A DNA stretch of 64,000 nt from Microthrixaceae bacterium (GTDB taxonomy: Bacteria; Actinomycetota; Acidimicrobiia; Acidimicrobiales; Poriferisodalaceae): contig WTFX01000007.1 of NCBI GenBank assembly GCA_011523825.1, forward strand, positions 50,478-114,477, read 5' to 3'. Positions 34,322-43,214 of the stretch are shown here, in pieces (position 1 is the first letter of the stretch; every line of letters starts with the position of its first letter). The position numbers and the translations under genes are program-made. Below the pieces are notes generated by a model. It saw only the letters and a list, made by a program, of their open reading frames with translations. It was not told where the DNA came from and ran no database searches.

Positions 34322-35725
34322 ATGGCTGACGAAAACGAGGTGAATGCGAGCACCGACGTGCTCGGCAAGAGCCGGATCTTCACCCGCGAGGTCATCAACG
34401 ACATCCACGTGAAGGCCGAGTTGGGCCGCTACCGGATGCGGGGCTTCTCGATCTTCAAGAAGATCCCGCACTGGGACGAGCTGGTGTTCCTGCCCGGCAC
34501 GCTCACCCGCTTCGTGATCGAGGGCTACCGCGAGAAGTGCGAGACCAAGACGGTCATCGGCTCACGCTTCGCCGAGAAACCGCTCGAGCTGGACATCCCG
34601 GTGTACATCACCGGCATGAGCTTCGGCGCGCTGTCGCTGGAAGCCAAGATGGCGCTCGCCAAGGGCGCCTCGATGGCCGGCACCGCCACCTGCTCGGGCG
34701 AGGGCGGCATGATCCCGCCGGAGCGGGATCTGTCGACCAAGTGGTACTACCAGATCATCCAGAGCCGCTACGGCTTCAACCCCCACCACCTGATGCTGGC
34801 CGACGCAGTCGAGTTCTTCATCGGCCAGGGCTGCAAGGTGGGTCTGGGCGGCCACCTGATGGGCCAGAAGGTCACGGAGCAGGTGGCCGAGATGCGCTCG
34901 CTGCCGGCAGGCATCGATCAGCGCTCCCCGGCCCGTCATCCGGACTGGCTGGGTCCCGACGATCTGTCGCTGAAGATCCAGGAGATTCGCGAGGCCACCG
35001 ACTACCAGATCCCCATCCAGCTCAAGCTGGGATCGGCCCGGGTCTACGACGACGTGCGCATGGCCGCCAAGTGCGGCCCCGACGTCATCTACCTCGACGG
35101 AGCCGAGGGCGGCACCGGTGCCGGACCGCACCTGGCCACCGAAGAGACCGGCATCCCGCTGATGGCTGCCATCCCCGAGGCCCGCCGGGCGCTGGAGGAC
35201 GTCGGCCTCGCCGACGACATCGACCTGGTGGTTGCTGGCGGCATCCGCAACGGCGGCGATGTTGCCAAGTGCCTGGCGCTGGGCGCCGATGCGATTGCGC
35301 TCGGCACGGCGGCACTGATGGCGCTCAACTGCAACAAGGAGATTCCCGGCGTCACCGACTATGAGGGCACGATCGGCGTTCCCGCCGGCGAGTGCTACCA
35401 CTGCCACACCGGCCGGTGTCCCGTCGGCGTGGCCACCCAGGACGTGGAGCTGCGCAAGCGCCTCGATGTCGACGAGGCGGCCCTGCGGGTCTACAACTTC
35501 CTGATCACCCTGACCATGGAAGTGCAGATGCTGGCCCGAGCGTGCGGCAAGACCGACATCCACTCACTGGAGCCCGAGGACCTCGCAGCGCTGACGCACG
35601 AGGCGGCCGCCATGGCCAAGGTGCCGATCGCCGGCACCAACTACATCCCGGGCGTCACCGAGGAGCGGACCTTGGCCGAGATCCGTGATCTCTTCGACAA
35701 GCACGTGATCGACGGAGGGCTGTAG
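34322..35725 (+). CDS. mgsC: FMN-binding glutamate synthase-like subunit (GlxD/MgsC-like)
   Basis: The 467-aa protein has the glutamate synthase FMN barrel: VYITGMSFGALSLEAKMALAKGA, the IQLKLGSARVYDDV strand, DGAEGGTGAGP and GGIRNGGDVAKCLALGADAIALGTAAL. A Cys cluster at about residue 358 (ECYHCHTGRCPVGVATQ) should hold an iron-sulfur cluster. With the two preceding subunits it can reduce 2-oxoglutarate plus amine to N-methylglutamate or glutamate. GGGGGAAG precedes the ATG. Confidence 0.9.
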   Translation: MADENEVNASTDVLGKSRIFTREVINDIHVKAELGRYRMRGFSIFKKIPHWDELVFLPGTLTRFVIEGYREKCETKTVIGSRFAEKPLELDIPVYITGMSFGALSLEAKMALAKGASMAGTATCSGEGGMIPPERDLSTKWYYQIIQSRYGFNPHHLMLADAVEFFIGQGCKVGLGGHLMGQKVTEQVAEMRSLPAGIDQRSPARHPDWLGPDDLSLKIQEIREATDYQIPIQLKLGSARVYDDVRMAAKCGPDVIYLDGAEGGTGAGPHLATEETGIPLMAAIPEARRALEDVGLADDIDLVVAGGIRNGGDVAKCLALGADAIALGTAALMALNCNKEIPGVTDYEGTIGVPAGECYHCHTGRCPVGVATQDVELRKRLDVDEAALRVYNFLITLTMEVQMLARACGKTDIHSLEPEDLAALTHEAAAMAKVPIAGTNYIPGVTEERTLAEIRDLFDKHVIDGGL

Positions 35726-35727
35726 GC

Positions 35728-36183
35728 ATGGCGAACTCAGCAAGCACAGGCGAGAGCACCCGCGAGACCCGCACGGTGGCCATCGACGCGGAGGTGCTGG
35801 CGGGCAAGCGATTCGGTTACCAGGAGGACATGTCGCTGGTGGAGGACATCGACCTGTTGGAGCTCACGCCGGGGCCCGACATCAACTGGCTCGAGGACAT
35901 CACGCTGCTCGAGGAAGACGGCATCCCCGCGGTGTTCGATCGGTACTCCAATTCGTTCCTGAAGATCTACTTCGACATCCCCGAGGGCCGCGAGGACGAG
36001 ATCGCCCGCAAGGTGCTGGTGAAGCACCTCACCGAGGGCAACAGCTACGGCATCACGCTCAAGGACATTCACTGCAAGTTCCCGCAGGTGGAGCTGGGAC
36101 CGTGGGTGGAGAACTCCCGCATCGTCGGCACCGACTGGCGTGCGCCGGTGCTGGAGGGCTGGGAGGCCCCGGCTGGCCACTGA
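35728..36183 (+). CDS. Unknown 151-aa protein tied to the Mgs-like operon
   Basis: The gene starts 2 bp after the mgsC-like stop and is surely translated with it. The acidic soluble product has Asp/Glu/Leu-rich repeats in its first half (MSLVEDIDLLELTPGPDI, WLEDITLLEEDGIP) and a compact second half with GNSYGITLKDIHCKFPQVELGPW. No signal, transmembrane helix or cofactor motif is visible. Function unknown; a subunit or chaperone of the synthase is possible because of the spacing. Confidence 0.75.
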   Translation: MANSASTGESTRETRTVAIDAEVLAGKRFGYQEDMSLVEDIDLLELTPGPDINWLEDITLLEEDGIPAVFDRYSNSFLKIYFDIPEGREDEIARKVLVKHLTEGNSYGITLKDIHCKFPQVELGPWVENSRIVGTDWRAPVLEGWEAPAGH

Positions 36184-36237
36184 GCCCGCACGCTCGACAC
36201 GTCACACAAGAGGACCATTCTCAAGAAGGCATCGGCA

Positions 36238-37569
36238 ATGGCACTACCGACCAGCGCTCGCTACGTCATCATCGGCAGCGGCATTCACGGCTTGTCCACG
36301 GCGTGGAACCTCGCCCGTGACCTGAGGTCGTCGGGTCGGGGCTCTGGAGCCGACATCGTCGTCATCGACAAGTCCGGCGTCGGCGCGGGGGCCTCGGGCA
36401 TTGCCTGCGGTGTGATCCGCAACAACTACTTCCAGCCGGCCATGCGCGAGCTGATGGCGCACTCGGTGAGCGTGTGGGACAGCGACCCTGAAGCGTTCTC
36501 CTATCACCCCGTGGGCTACATGCAGATCAGCCACGAGGCGATGCGCGACGACGTGGCCTCCATCGCAGCCCAGCAGGCGGCCATCGGGTATTCCTCGACG
36601 TTCGTCGAGGGTGCCGATGCTTCAGATGCCTACATGAAGGGCATCTTCGACGACTGGCAAGCCCAGGGCATCACCAGCGTGCTCCATGAACACCGTGGCG
36701 GCTACGCCAACAACATGGCTTCGCTGAAGGGTCTGCTGGGCAAGGTCGAGGCCGAAGAGGTCAACGTGGTCGGCGGCGTGATCGTCACCGGGTTCGACCA
36801 GGACACGTCCGGGGCAGTCACCGCCGTGCTCACCGATCAGGGCTCGGTCCGGTGCGACCACGTCATCGTGGCGGTGGGACCGTGGGTTCAGAAAATCTGG
36901 GCGATGCTCGACCTGCCCACCACAACCGACATCCTCGGCGGCGACGGCGAGCTGCACAACGTGCCCACGTGGACCTACATGTGCCTGCAGGAAGGCACGC
37001 TCACGGTCGACCCCGGCTATCTCACCGACAACGACGGCAGCATGCCGCCGGTCGTGCACATCGACACCGACGCCCCGCTCTACGACGCCGACGGCCTGGT
37101 GACCGAGGGCCCGTGGGGCATCTACTACAAGCCCGACTTCAACTTCGGCGGCGTACAGGGTGGCTACATGCCCTACGTGGTGGACAAGCCGTCCGAGCAG
37201 GTGGCCGTCGACCCCTATGGCCCCGACTCGCCCGACTTCGTGGTGGGCGGCGATTTCTACCGCACCTGGACCGCGGCGCTGGCGCACTGCCACCAGCGCT
37301 TCGAGGGCAAGAACCACCTGATCAGCGATGAGCCCTCCGGCGGCATCGGCAGCTTCTCGCCCGACAACTTCCCGGTCTTCGACACCTTCTGCGACAACGC
37401 CTACTTCATCGCCGACTCGAATCACGGCTACAAGATGATCGGCGTGGGCGCGCTCGTGGCGAAGGAGCTGCTCGGCGAGCCCCAAGCGCTGCTCGAGCCG
37501 TTCCGCTACTCGCGCTACGCCGAAGGCAAGCTGCACCCCGTCAGCAACTCGCCCTACCCCTGGAGCTAG
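36238..37569 (+). CDS. DAO-type FAD-dependent oxidoreductase (sarcosine/N-methyl-amino-acid oxidase-like)
   Basis: The 443-aa flavoprotein has the FAD Rossmann motif VIIGSGIHGLSTAWNLA (residues 9-25), the second nucleotide strand IVVIDKSGVGAGASGIACGVIRNNY, and a C-terminal FAD/substrate region PDNFPVFDTFCDNAYFIADSNHGYKMIGVGALVAKELLG. Relatives remove N-methyl groups from sarcosine or related substrates. It ends the mgs-like operon, where N-methylglutamate dehydrogenase subunits would be expected, but no SoxA-, SoxD- or SoxG-like partner is present. It overlaps the convergent flavoprotein gene by 4 bp. Confidence 0.85.
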   Translation: MALPTSARYVIIGSGIHGLSTAWNLARDLRSSGRGSGADIVVIDKSGVGAGASGIACGVIRNNYFQPAMRELMAHSVSVWDSDPEAFSYHPVGYMQISHEAMRDDVASIAAQQAAIGYSSTFVEGADASDAYMKGIFDDWQAQGITSVLHEHRGGYANNMASLKGLLGKVEAEEVNVVGGVIVTGFDQDTSGAVTAVLTDQGSVRCDHVIVAVGPWVQKIWAMLDLPTTTDILGGDGELHNVPTWTYMCLQEGTLTVDPGYLTDNDGSMPPVVHIDTDAPLYDADGLVTEGPWGIYYKPDFNFGGVQGGYMPYVVDKPSEQVAVDPYGPDSPDFVVGGDFYRTWTAALAHCHQRFEGKNHLISDEPSGGIGSFSPDNFPVFDTFCDNAYFIADSNHGYKMIGVGALVAKELLGEPQALLEPFRYSRYAEGKLHPVSNSPYPWS

Positions 37570-38795
37570 GCGCGGGCGCTGGGGCCGTAGGACAGGTGCA
37601 TCGGGTCGCCGTCGGCGAAGCGTGAGGGGCGCAGCGCGCTGATGTCGATGGGGGGCGCGTCGTCCACCTGGTCGACGCCGAGCACGCGTGCGGCGACGAT
37701 CTCGCCGAGGGCCGGCGACAGCTTGAGCCCATGGCCCGAGAGGCCGACCGCCAGGTAGAGGCCGTCCACCGGGGCGATCTCCGAGGCCCAGCCCAGGATG
37801 GGGTGGTAGTCGGGCGCAACGTCATAGGCCCCGGCGGTGGTGCTCACGGTCGCGGCCACCGTGAGGCTCGGGAGCCGCTCCGAGATGGCGGTCTTCAGGC
37901 GCACGTCGTGGGCTGCATGGTCGGCGTCGGACGCATCGGCGAGCGGGTCGTCGACCACGGGCATCTCCGGCGGGTAGGCCACCGCAACGATGTGACGGCC
38001 CATGTCGGGACGTATCACCAGGTTGGAGTTCCCATCGGTGATGCATGTTCCCAGCGCCCGTGCGCCGGCGTGCTGTTCCAGCACGGCCATTTCCAGCCGG
38101 CGACGCTCGATGGGCACCTCGACGCCCAACGGGTCCAGCAGGTCGCAGGCCCATGCGCCGGTGGCGGCCACAACGGTCGGGGCCGCGATCTCGCCGATGG
38201 CGGTGCTCACGCCGGTGACGGCACCGCCTGCGGTCGTGATCTCCTCTACGGCGACAGGCGCGAGCACATCGGCGCCTGCGGCGCTTGCCGCGGTGAGCCA
38301 GCTCAGCACCATCTTGGTGACGTCGATATAGCCGCCCTCGGGCTCAAACGCCCCGCCGGCGAGGCCTTCGGCGTTCACCAACGGCTCGATCTCGGTGATC
38401 TCGTTGCCGACCACGAAGCGGGTGTCCACGCCCAGTCGCTGGCCGAGCGCGATGTTGTGTCGCAGGCCGTCGAGCTGGTCGGCCACCACCAGCAGCATGT
38501 AGCCGAAGCGGGCATAGCCGGGGTCGCCGAAGCCCACCACCGAATCCCAGTTCTGGATGCAGTGGAAGCCCCGCTGAGCGATGCGGACCATCAACTCGTT
38601 GGAGTAGTGCTGGCGGATCTGGCCGAACGTGCGGCCCGAGATGCCCCCGACCGGCGCCCTGGCATCGATGATGACCACGCGCAGATCGGAGTGCCTCGCG
38701 AGCTGGTAGCCGATGCTGGCGCCGGTCACCCCGGCGCCGATCACGATCACATCGGCTTCGCGTGGCACATCGGCCTCGGTGGGCAACGCCCCCAT
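37566..38795 (-). CDS. Second DAO-type FAD-dependent oxidoreductase
   Basis: The 409-aa protein has VIVIGAGVTGASIGYQLA (about residues 15-32) and DARAPVGGISGRTFGQIRQHY, and ends in the VGLSGHGLKLSPALGEIVAARVL pattern of SoxB/monomeric-sarcosine-oxidase relatives. It lies 27 bp downstream of the trimethylamine monooxygenase gene and should share its transcript. A role in oxidising dimethylamine-derived or N-methyl-amino-acid intermediates is plausible from context but not proven. Confidence 0.85.
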   Translation of the reverse strand: MGALPTEADVPREADVIVIGAGVTGASIGYQLARHSDLRVVIIDARAPVGGISGRTFGQIRQHYSNELMVRIAQRGFHCIQNWDSVVGFGDPGYARFGYMLLVVADQLDGLRHNIALGQRLGVDTRFVVGNEITEIEPLVNAEGLAGGAFEPEGGYIDVTKMVLSWLTAASAAGADVLAPVAVEEITTAGGAVTGVSTAIGEIAAPTVVAATGAWACDLLDPLGVEVPIERRRLEMAVLEQHAGARALGTCITDGNSNLVIRPDMGRHIVAVAYPPEMPVVDDPLADASDADHAAHDVRLKTAISERLPSLTVAATVSTTAGAYDVAPDYHPILGWASEIAPVDGLYLAVGLSGHGLKLSPALGEIVAARVLGVDQVDDAPPIDISALRPSRFADGDPMHLSYGPSARA

Positions 38796-38822
38796 GACGC
38801 CTACCGGACGAGTCGGTCCCGA

Positions 38823-40163
38823 TCAGCCGTCGGCCAGGTAGGACTCCAGCGAGTCGTCGAGGGCGTCCTCCCACGACGTGTGGTGCACTGGCGCCAGCGT
38901 TCCCGTCACCGGCGAGGTGTGGCCGTGGTCGCGGTAGCCGATGATCGACTGTTTCTTGTGGCCCTTCCAGTCCTTGAACATCTTGTTGATGAGCTGCGTG
39001 TTCGGGTCGGGGCAGTCGGTCTGGTCGAGGAGATCCTGGGTGTAGTCGCCCTGGAAGTCGATGGACCCGTAGTCGTCGGGCACGGCGTCCTCGGCCGCTT
39101 GGAAGTTGTCGATCCAGCGGGCCTGCTCGTCAGCATCGGGCAGCTCGATGCGGCCCAGGATCACGTCGCGGGCGTACCAGGCCTGGGCGTCGAACATGTT
39201 GAACGTGTACCACTGGTCCTGCATGCCCAGGTAGAGGACTCGGTTCTCGGGCTGGAACACGACGCCCCGGTACAGCATCGAGGAGGCCAGCCGGTTGGCA
39301 GTAACGAGCCGAAGCTCGTCGTCCATGAACGGGAAGTGGTGCAGGTAGCCGGTGCACGACACGATGGCGTCCACGTCCGCAGTGGTGCCGTCTTCGAAGT
39401 GCACGGTGCGGCCGTCCACATGGGTGAGGATCGGCTTCTCGCTGATGCCCGCCGGCCAGTCGAACCCCATGGGTCCGCTGCGTGATGAGCAGATCACCTC
39501 TGAGGCCCCGTACTTCCAGAGCTGCGACGCGATGTCCTCGGCCGAGTAGCTCGAGCCGATCACCATCACGGTCTGGCCCTCGAACTGCACGGCATCGCGG
39601 AAGTCGTGGGCGTGCAGCAGCGTGCCGCCGAACGTCTCGTAGCCGGGGTAGTGGGGCATGTTGGGCGTCGAGAAATGCCCCGTCGACACCACCACCCAGT
39701 CGAAGTCTTCGCTGAGGCTGGCGTCGGCGGCGTGATCGTGCGACGTCACCGTGAAGCCGTCGCCGGAAGCCGAACGGCTCACCCGCCGCACGGCGTGATT
39801 GAACCGGATGTTGTCACGGATGCCGCTGCGCTCGGCGCGCCCGATGATGTAGTCGTAGAGCACTTCCCGGGGCGGGAACGAGGCCACCGGCTTGCCGAAG
39901 TGCTCCTCGAAGCCGTAGTCGGCGAATTCCAGGCACTCCTTGGGGCCGTTGGACCACAGGTAGCGGTACATGGAGCCGTGGCAGGGTTCGCCGTGCTCAT
40001 CGAGGCCCGTGCGCCACGTGTAGTTCCACAAGCCGCCCCAGTCCTCCTGCTTCTCGAAGCAGACAAGCTCGATGCCTGCGGCCTCTGCCGAACCGTCGCT
40101 GGCGAACGCATGCAGCTGCGACAGGCCGCACGGTCCCGCACCGATGATGGCTACCCGTGTCAT
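38823..40163 (-). CDS. tmm: Trimethylamine monooxygenase (flavin-containing)
   Basis: The 446-aa FMO has the FAD site IGAGPCGLSQ, the segment WGGLWNYTWRTGLDEHGEP with SMYRYLWSNGPKE, an FMO fingerprint FGGTLLHAHDFRD, the NADPH site VIGSSYSAEDIASQLWKYG, then GMQDQWYTFNMFDAQAW and the end APVHHTSWEDALDDSLE. These blocks match the Methylocella/marine Tmm group far better than other FMOs. Tmm oxidises trimethylamine to its N-oxide with NADPH and O2. A strong GGGGGGAT site precedes the ATG, and tdm lies upstream on the same strand. Confidence 0.93.
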   Translation of the reverse strand: MTRVAIIGAGPCGLSQLHAFASDGSAEAAGIELVCFEKQEDWGGLWNYTWRTGLDEHGEPCHGSMYRYLWSNGPKECLEFADYGFEEHFGKPVASFPPREVLYDYIIGRAERSGIRDNIRFNHAVRRVSRSASGDGFTVTSHDHAADASLSEDFDWVVVSTGHFSTPNMPHYPGYETFGGTLLHAHDFRDAVQFEGQTVMVIGSSYSAEDIASQLWKYGASEVICSSRSGPMGFDWPAGISEKPILTHVDGRTVHFEDGTTADVDAIVSCTGYLHHFPFMDDELRLVTANRLASSMLYRGVVFQPENRVLYLGMQDQWYTFNMFDAQAWYARDVILGRIELPDADEQARWIDNFQAAEDAVPDDYGSIDFQGDYTQDLLDQTDCPDPNTQLINKMFKDWKGHKKQSIIGYRDHGHTSPVTGTLAPVHHTSWEDALDDSLESYLADG

Positions 40164-40254
40164 GTCCGGATCCCCCCTGTGAGTAGATGTTTATGCAATC
40201 AGAGTAGAACGTCGCCCAGTCTTGCACCTGCGTGCACGGGCGCAGGACACCGGG

Positions 40255-42630
40255 CTAGGCGCGTACTCGGGACTTGTCGGGGTCGTAGAAGGGGTAGCGC
40301 ACCACCTCGGCGGCGATCCGCTTCTCGTGGCCGTCCAGCTTGCCCACCTCGACGGTCGTGCCGATCTCGTCGTAGGGCAGCGTCATGCGGCACAGGGCGA
40401 TGTTCTTGCCCAGGATGGGGGAGATGGTGCCGCTGGTGATCTCGCCGACATGGTTGCGCCCCACGTACACGCCATCGCCCAGCGCCCCCGGCTCACCCCC
40501 GTCGAGCTCCAGGCCCACCAGGCGCCGCTGGGGGTTGTCGCGCCGGTCGAACAGCGCGTCGCGCCCGATGAAGTCGTCTTCCTTGGTTTTGAGCGGAACC
40601 GTGAAGCCGATTCCCGCCTCGTAGGGGTCGGTCTGGTCGCAGAACTCGTGGCCGGCGAACACCAGCCCGGCCTCGATGCGCAGCATGTCGAGCGCACTCA
40701 GGCCCATGGGCACGAGCCCGTGGGGTGTACCCGCCTCGAAGATGGCGTCCCACACCGCCGAGGCGTCGGAGGGGTGGCAGAAGACTTCGTAGCCGAGCTC
40801 GCCGGTGTAGCCGGTGCGTGAGACCACCAGCGGGATGCCGTCGTAGTCGCCGATGCGGGCGATCGAGAAGCGGAACCAGCCCAGCTCGGACACCGTCTGC
40901 TGGTCGGGGCGGGTCCAGATGATCTCGTCGAGGATGCGGCGGCTGTTGGGTCCCTGCACCTGCAGATTGTGGAGCTGCTCGGTGGAGTTGCGCACCCACA
41001 CGTTCAAGCCGAGCCGCTCGGCCTGCTCACGCAGCCACACCCCGCTGTAGCCGAGCTGGCCGCCGATCCAGCGGAAGTTCTCCCGCCCGATCCGGAAGAC
41101 AGTGCCGTCGTCGATCATGCCGCCGGTGGGGTGGCACATGGCGGTGTACACGACCTGCCCGTCAGCCAGCTTGCGGACGTTGCGAGTGACACAGGTCTGC
41201 ATCAGCAGCCCGGCGTCGGGCCCGGTCACCTCGTATTTGCGCAGCGGCGACAGGTCGATGGCAGCTGCGGCCTGCCGGCACGCCCAGTACTCCTCGACGG
41301 CGCCGTGGGCCGTGAAGTGGTCGGCCAGCCAGTACCCGCAGTACTCGCTGAAGCTACGCGTCAGCGCTGCGGTGCGCGGGTGGAATCCGGTCTCTTTGGT
41401 GAGCTGGGCTTCGGAGTCCGCGGTCATTCTGATGGCCGTCGCTTTCTTGAACATGTTCGCTGCGGGATACACCCGCACTGCGATGTCGGTGGGGTTCCAG
41501 CCATTCGCGGCGTCGACATCGCACGGGCACGCAGTGCTGACGCACACCAGGTCCTCCAGCGCCCGCAGCAGCACGTAGTCGCCGGGGCGCGACCAGGGCT
41601 CGTCGAGGTAGATCTGATTCGCGTCGTCCACCTGAGTGTTGTAGAAGAAATTGATCGCCTCCCAGCCCCGCCGCGCAGCGACGCCGTAGGGCTCGAGCTC
41701 ACCGTTGATGTTGTCGGTGCAGTTGATGTGGCCGGGGTAGCCCATCTCCTCGTAGTAGCGGGCGTTGCAGGCGGTGTTGAAGGTGTCGTGGCGGCCCACC
41801 GTGTCCTGCACCACCTCCACGAGCGGCTGCATGTTGGCGTTGAAGAACTTGGAGTACAGGCCCGGCATCGGGTAGCTCGCGCCCATGAGCGAACGGGTGA
41901 CGGTGGCGTCGAGGCAGAGATCGGTGCCCGCTTCAAGATCTGCCACCGCGAAGCACTGGAAGTCGGAGCACTGCCGGCCCTCCATGTCCACCACCTGGAA
42001 CCAGTCGCCCTTCGACACCTGGTAGGCGCGTGCCGTGCTGGCCAGCACGATGAAGTCCTGGCTGGGGTCGGCCAGCGGCGTCGGCAGCAACGGCTCGGTG
42101 TCGCTGCCTGCAGGGTCACGGCGATGGACATAGGCGATGAGATCGGTGGGCGGAGCACCCTCGTGCGCCGACATGGGGCCGCCGGGTGCGGCGACCACGC
42201 AGGCGACATCATCGAGCGCTGTCACCCGGGCCGTGACGTTCGCCGGCGTGTCGCCGTCGAGCAGCCTCAGCGGGGTCGCTGCCTGCAGGGCGGGCATGTC
42301 GACGCCGACACGCTCGAGACCGGCCTGTACTCGGCGTGCGTCGGTCAGCGGTGCCGAGAGGATGCCGACAGCCGCCGGGTCGGCTGGGGCGAACGCTGCG
42401 GCGCCGCCATTGGTTACCTCGAGCAGGCCCGGATCCGACTGCCCGCCGGTGTCGAAAGCGACCAGCTCGCATGGCTGGCAGCCCTCGGGATCGACGATCT
42501 CCAACTCGTCGCCCGCATCGAGGGCCAGCACCGTCGCCCCGCCGCCGGTGACCCGGTAGCGCTCCACCCCGGGGCCGAGCATCATCAGCCCGGGCACCAC
42601 CGCCGCTTCGCCAGGCAGCAGCAGCGTCAT
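40255..42630 (-). CDS. tdm: Trimethylamine N-oxide demethylase (DUF1989-GcvT fusion)
   Basis: The 791-aa protein has an N-terminal DUF1989-like half (about residues 1-400) and a C-terminal aminomethyltransferase/GcvT half (about 410-790). Cys288, Cys368 and Cys370 have the same spacing as the zinc-binding C263/C343/C345 I recall for Methylocella Tdm, and Asp223 in QCSDFQCF is a candidate iron ligand. Tdm splits TMAO into dimethylamine and formaldehyde, the latter captured by tetrahydrofolate on the GcvT half. Its start overlaps the upstream membrane protein gene (ATGA), and tmm lies 91 bp downstream. Confidence 0.9.
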   Translation of the reverse strand: MTLLLPGEAAVVPGLMMLGPGVERYRVTGGGATVLALDAGDELEIVDPEGCQPCELVAFDTGGQSDPGLLEVTNGGAAAFAPADPAAVGILSAPLTDARRVQAGLERVGVDMPALQAATPLRLLDGDTPANVTARVTALDDVACVVAAPGGPMSAHEGAPPTDLIAYVHRRDPAGSDTEPLLPTPLADPSQDFIVLASTARAYQVSKGDWFQVVDMEGRQCSDFQCFAVADLEAGTDLCLDATVTRSLMGASYPMPGLYSKFFNANMQPLVEVVQDTVGRHDTFNTACNARYYEEMGYPGHINCTDNINGELEPYGVAARRGWEAINFFYNTQVDDANQIYLDEPWSRPGDYVLLRALEDLVCVSTACPCDVDAANGWNPTDIAVRVYPAANMFKKATAIRMTADSEAQLTKETGFHPRTAALTRSFSEYCGYWLADHFTAHGAVEEYWACRQAAAAIDLSPLRKYEVTGPDAGLLMQTCVTRNVRKLADGQVVYTAMCHPTGGMIDDGTVFRIGRENFRWIGGQLGYSGVWLREQAERLGLNVWVRNSTEQLHNLQVQGPNSRRILDEIIWTRPDQQTVSELGWFRFSIARIGDYDGIPLVVSRTGYTGELGYEVFCHPSDASAVWDAIFEAGTPHGLVPMGLSALDMLRIEAGLVFAGHEFCDQTDPYEAGIGFTVPLKTKEDDFIGRDALFDRRDNPQRRLVGLELDGGEPGALGDGVYVGRNHVGEITSGTISPILGKNIALCRMTLPYDEIGTTVEVGKLDGHEKRIAAEVVRYPFYDPDKSRVRA

Positions 42631-43055
42631 CGCCGTCGGCCGAGCGGGCCGGACAGCCCTCGCCTAGGTGGTTCGCCGCCGCCGGTCCCCGAAATGCCGG
42701 CCAGCATGTCCCACACCAGCAACACGGCTGCGAGGCCGGCAGCGATGACTGCAATCCAGACGCCGATGCCTGGATCGGGTGGGCGACCAGGTGGACCGAT
42801 CCCGGACGGGTCGAAGATCTCGCGTGCTGCAATGGCAGCGGTAAACCCGGCACCGATCCACGCTGGGCGCCAGTCGATATGGATCAGGCCGATCGTCACC
42901 GCGCATGCGACGATCAACAGTCGTCCCTCGTTCACGCCGATGCCGTGCACTGTCTGGTTGCCGCCCAATCCCGCATTGACATGCCATGGCAGCAGCATCG
43001 CTGCGCCGGCGACGGCGGAGCACGCTTGGGCGATCCGCTTGCGAGAAACCGTCAC
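42627..43055 (-). CDS. Small membrane protein translationally coupled to tdm
   Basis: The 142-aa product has about three to four predicted transmembrane helices (around residues 8-25, 42-60, 65-80 and 100-120) and a basic C-terminal end. I favour the GTG at 43055 over an upstream ATG at 43124, because the longer N-terminus would read through the 43090-43129 hairpin and is Arg/Asp-rich and unlike a membrane start. Its stop overlaps the tdm start. Function unknown; a role in TMA/TMAO movement is speculation from position. Confidence 0.6.
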   Translation of the reverse strand: MTVSRKRIAQACSAVAGAAMLLPWHVNAGLGGNQTVHGIGVNEGRLLIVACAVTIGLIHIDWRPAWIGAGFTAAIAAREIFDPSGIGPPGRPPDPGIGVWIAVIAAGLAAVLLVWDMLAGISGTGGGEPPRRGLSGPLGRRR

Positions 43056-43089
43056 GGCGCCAATCCTTGCATTCCACGGCGAATCGCCG

Positions 43090-43129
43090 TCACGGTGCCT
43101 GCTGACGTCTGTGCAAGCAGGCACCGTGA
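43090..43129. repeat. Perfect 14-bp inverted repeat in the amt-tdm operon
   Basis: TCACGGTGCCTGCT at 43090-43103 pairs perfectly with AGCAGGCACCGTGA at 43116-43129 around a 12-nt loop. It lies between the last microprotein gene and the membrane protein/tdm genes. No T tract follows on either strand. It could be an attenuator, an RNA-processing or stability element, or a protein-binding palindrome. The gap 43056-43214 has no other gene. Confidence 0.75.
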
Positions 43130-43214
43130 TCGGTGAACGCGTGGAGGCCTGGCGGTGGTCATGCCCGACCGGCAGCGGCAGATTGTGCTTGTGCCGCGCA
43201 GGCCGAGCCGGGAC

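Noticed and set aside
35728..37569. Calling the 151-aa protein and the DAO protein subunits of MgdABCD
   Set aside because: The 151-aa protein does not resemble SoxD/SoxG, and no SoxA-like large subunit is present.
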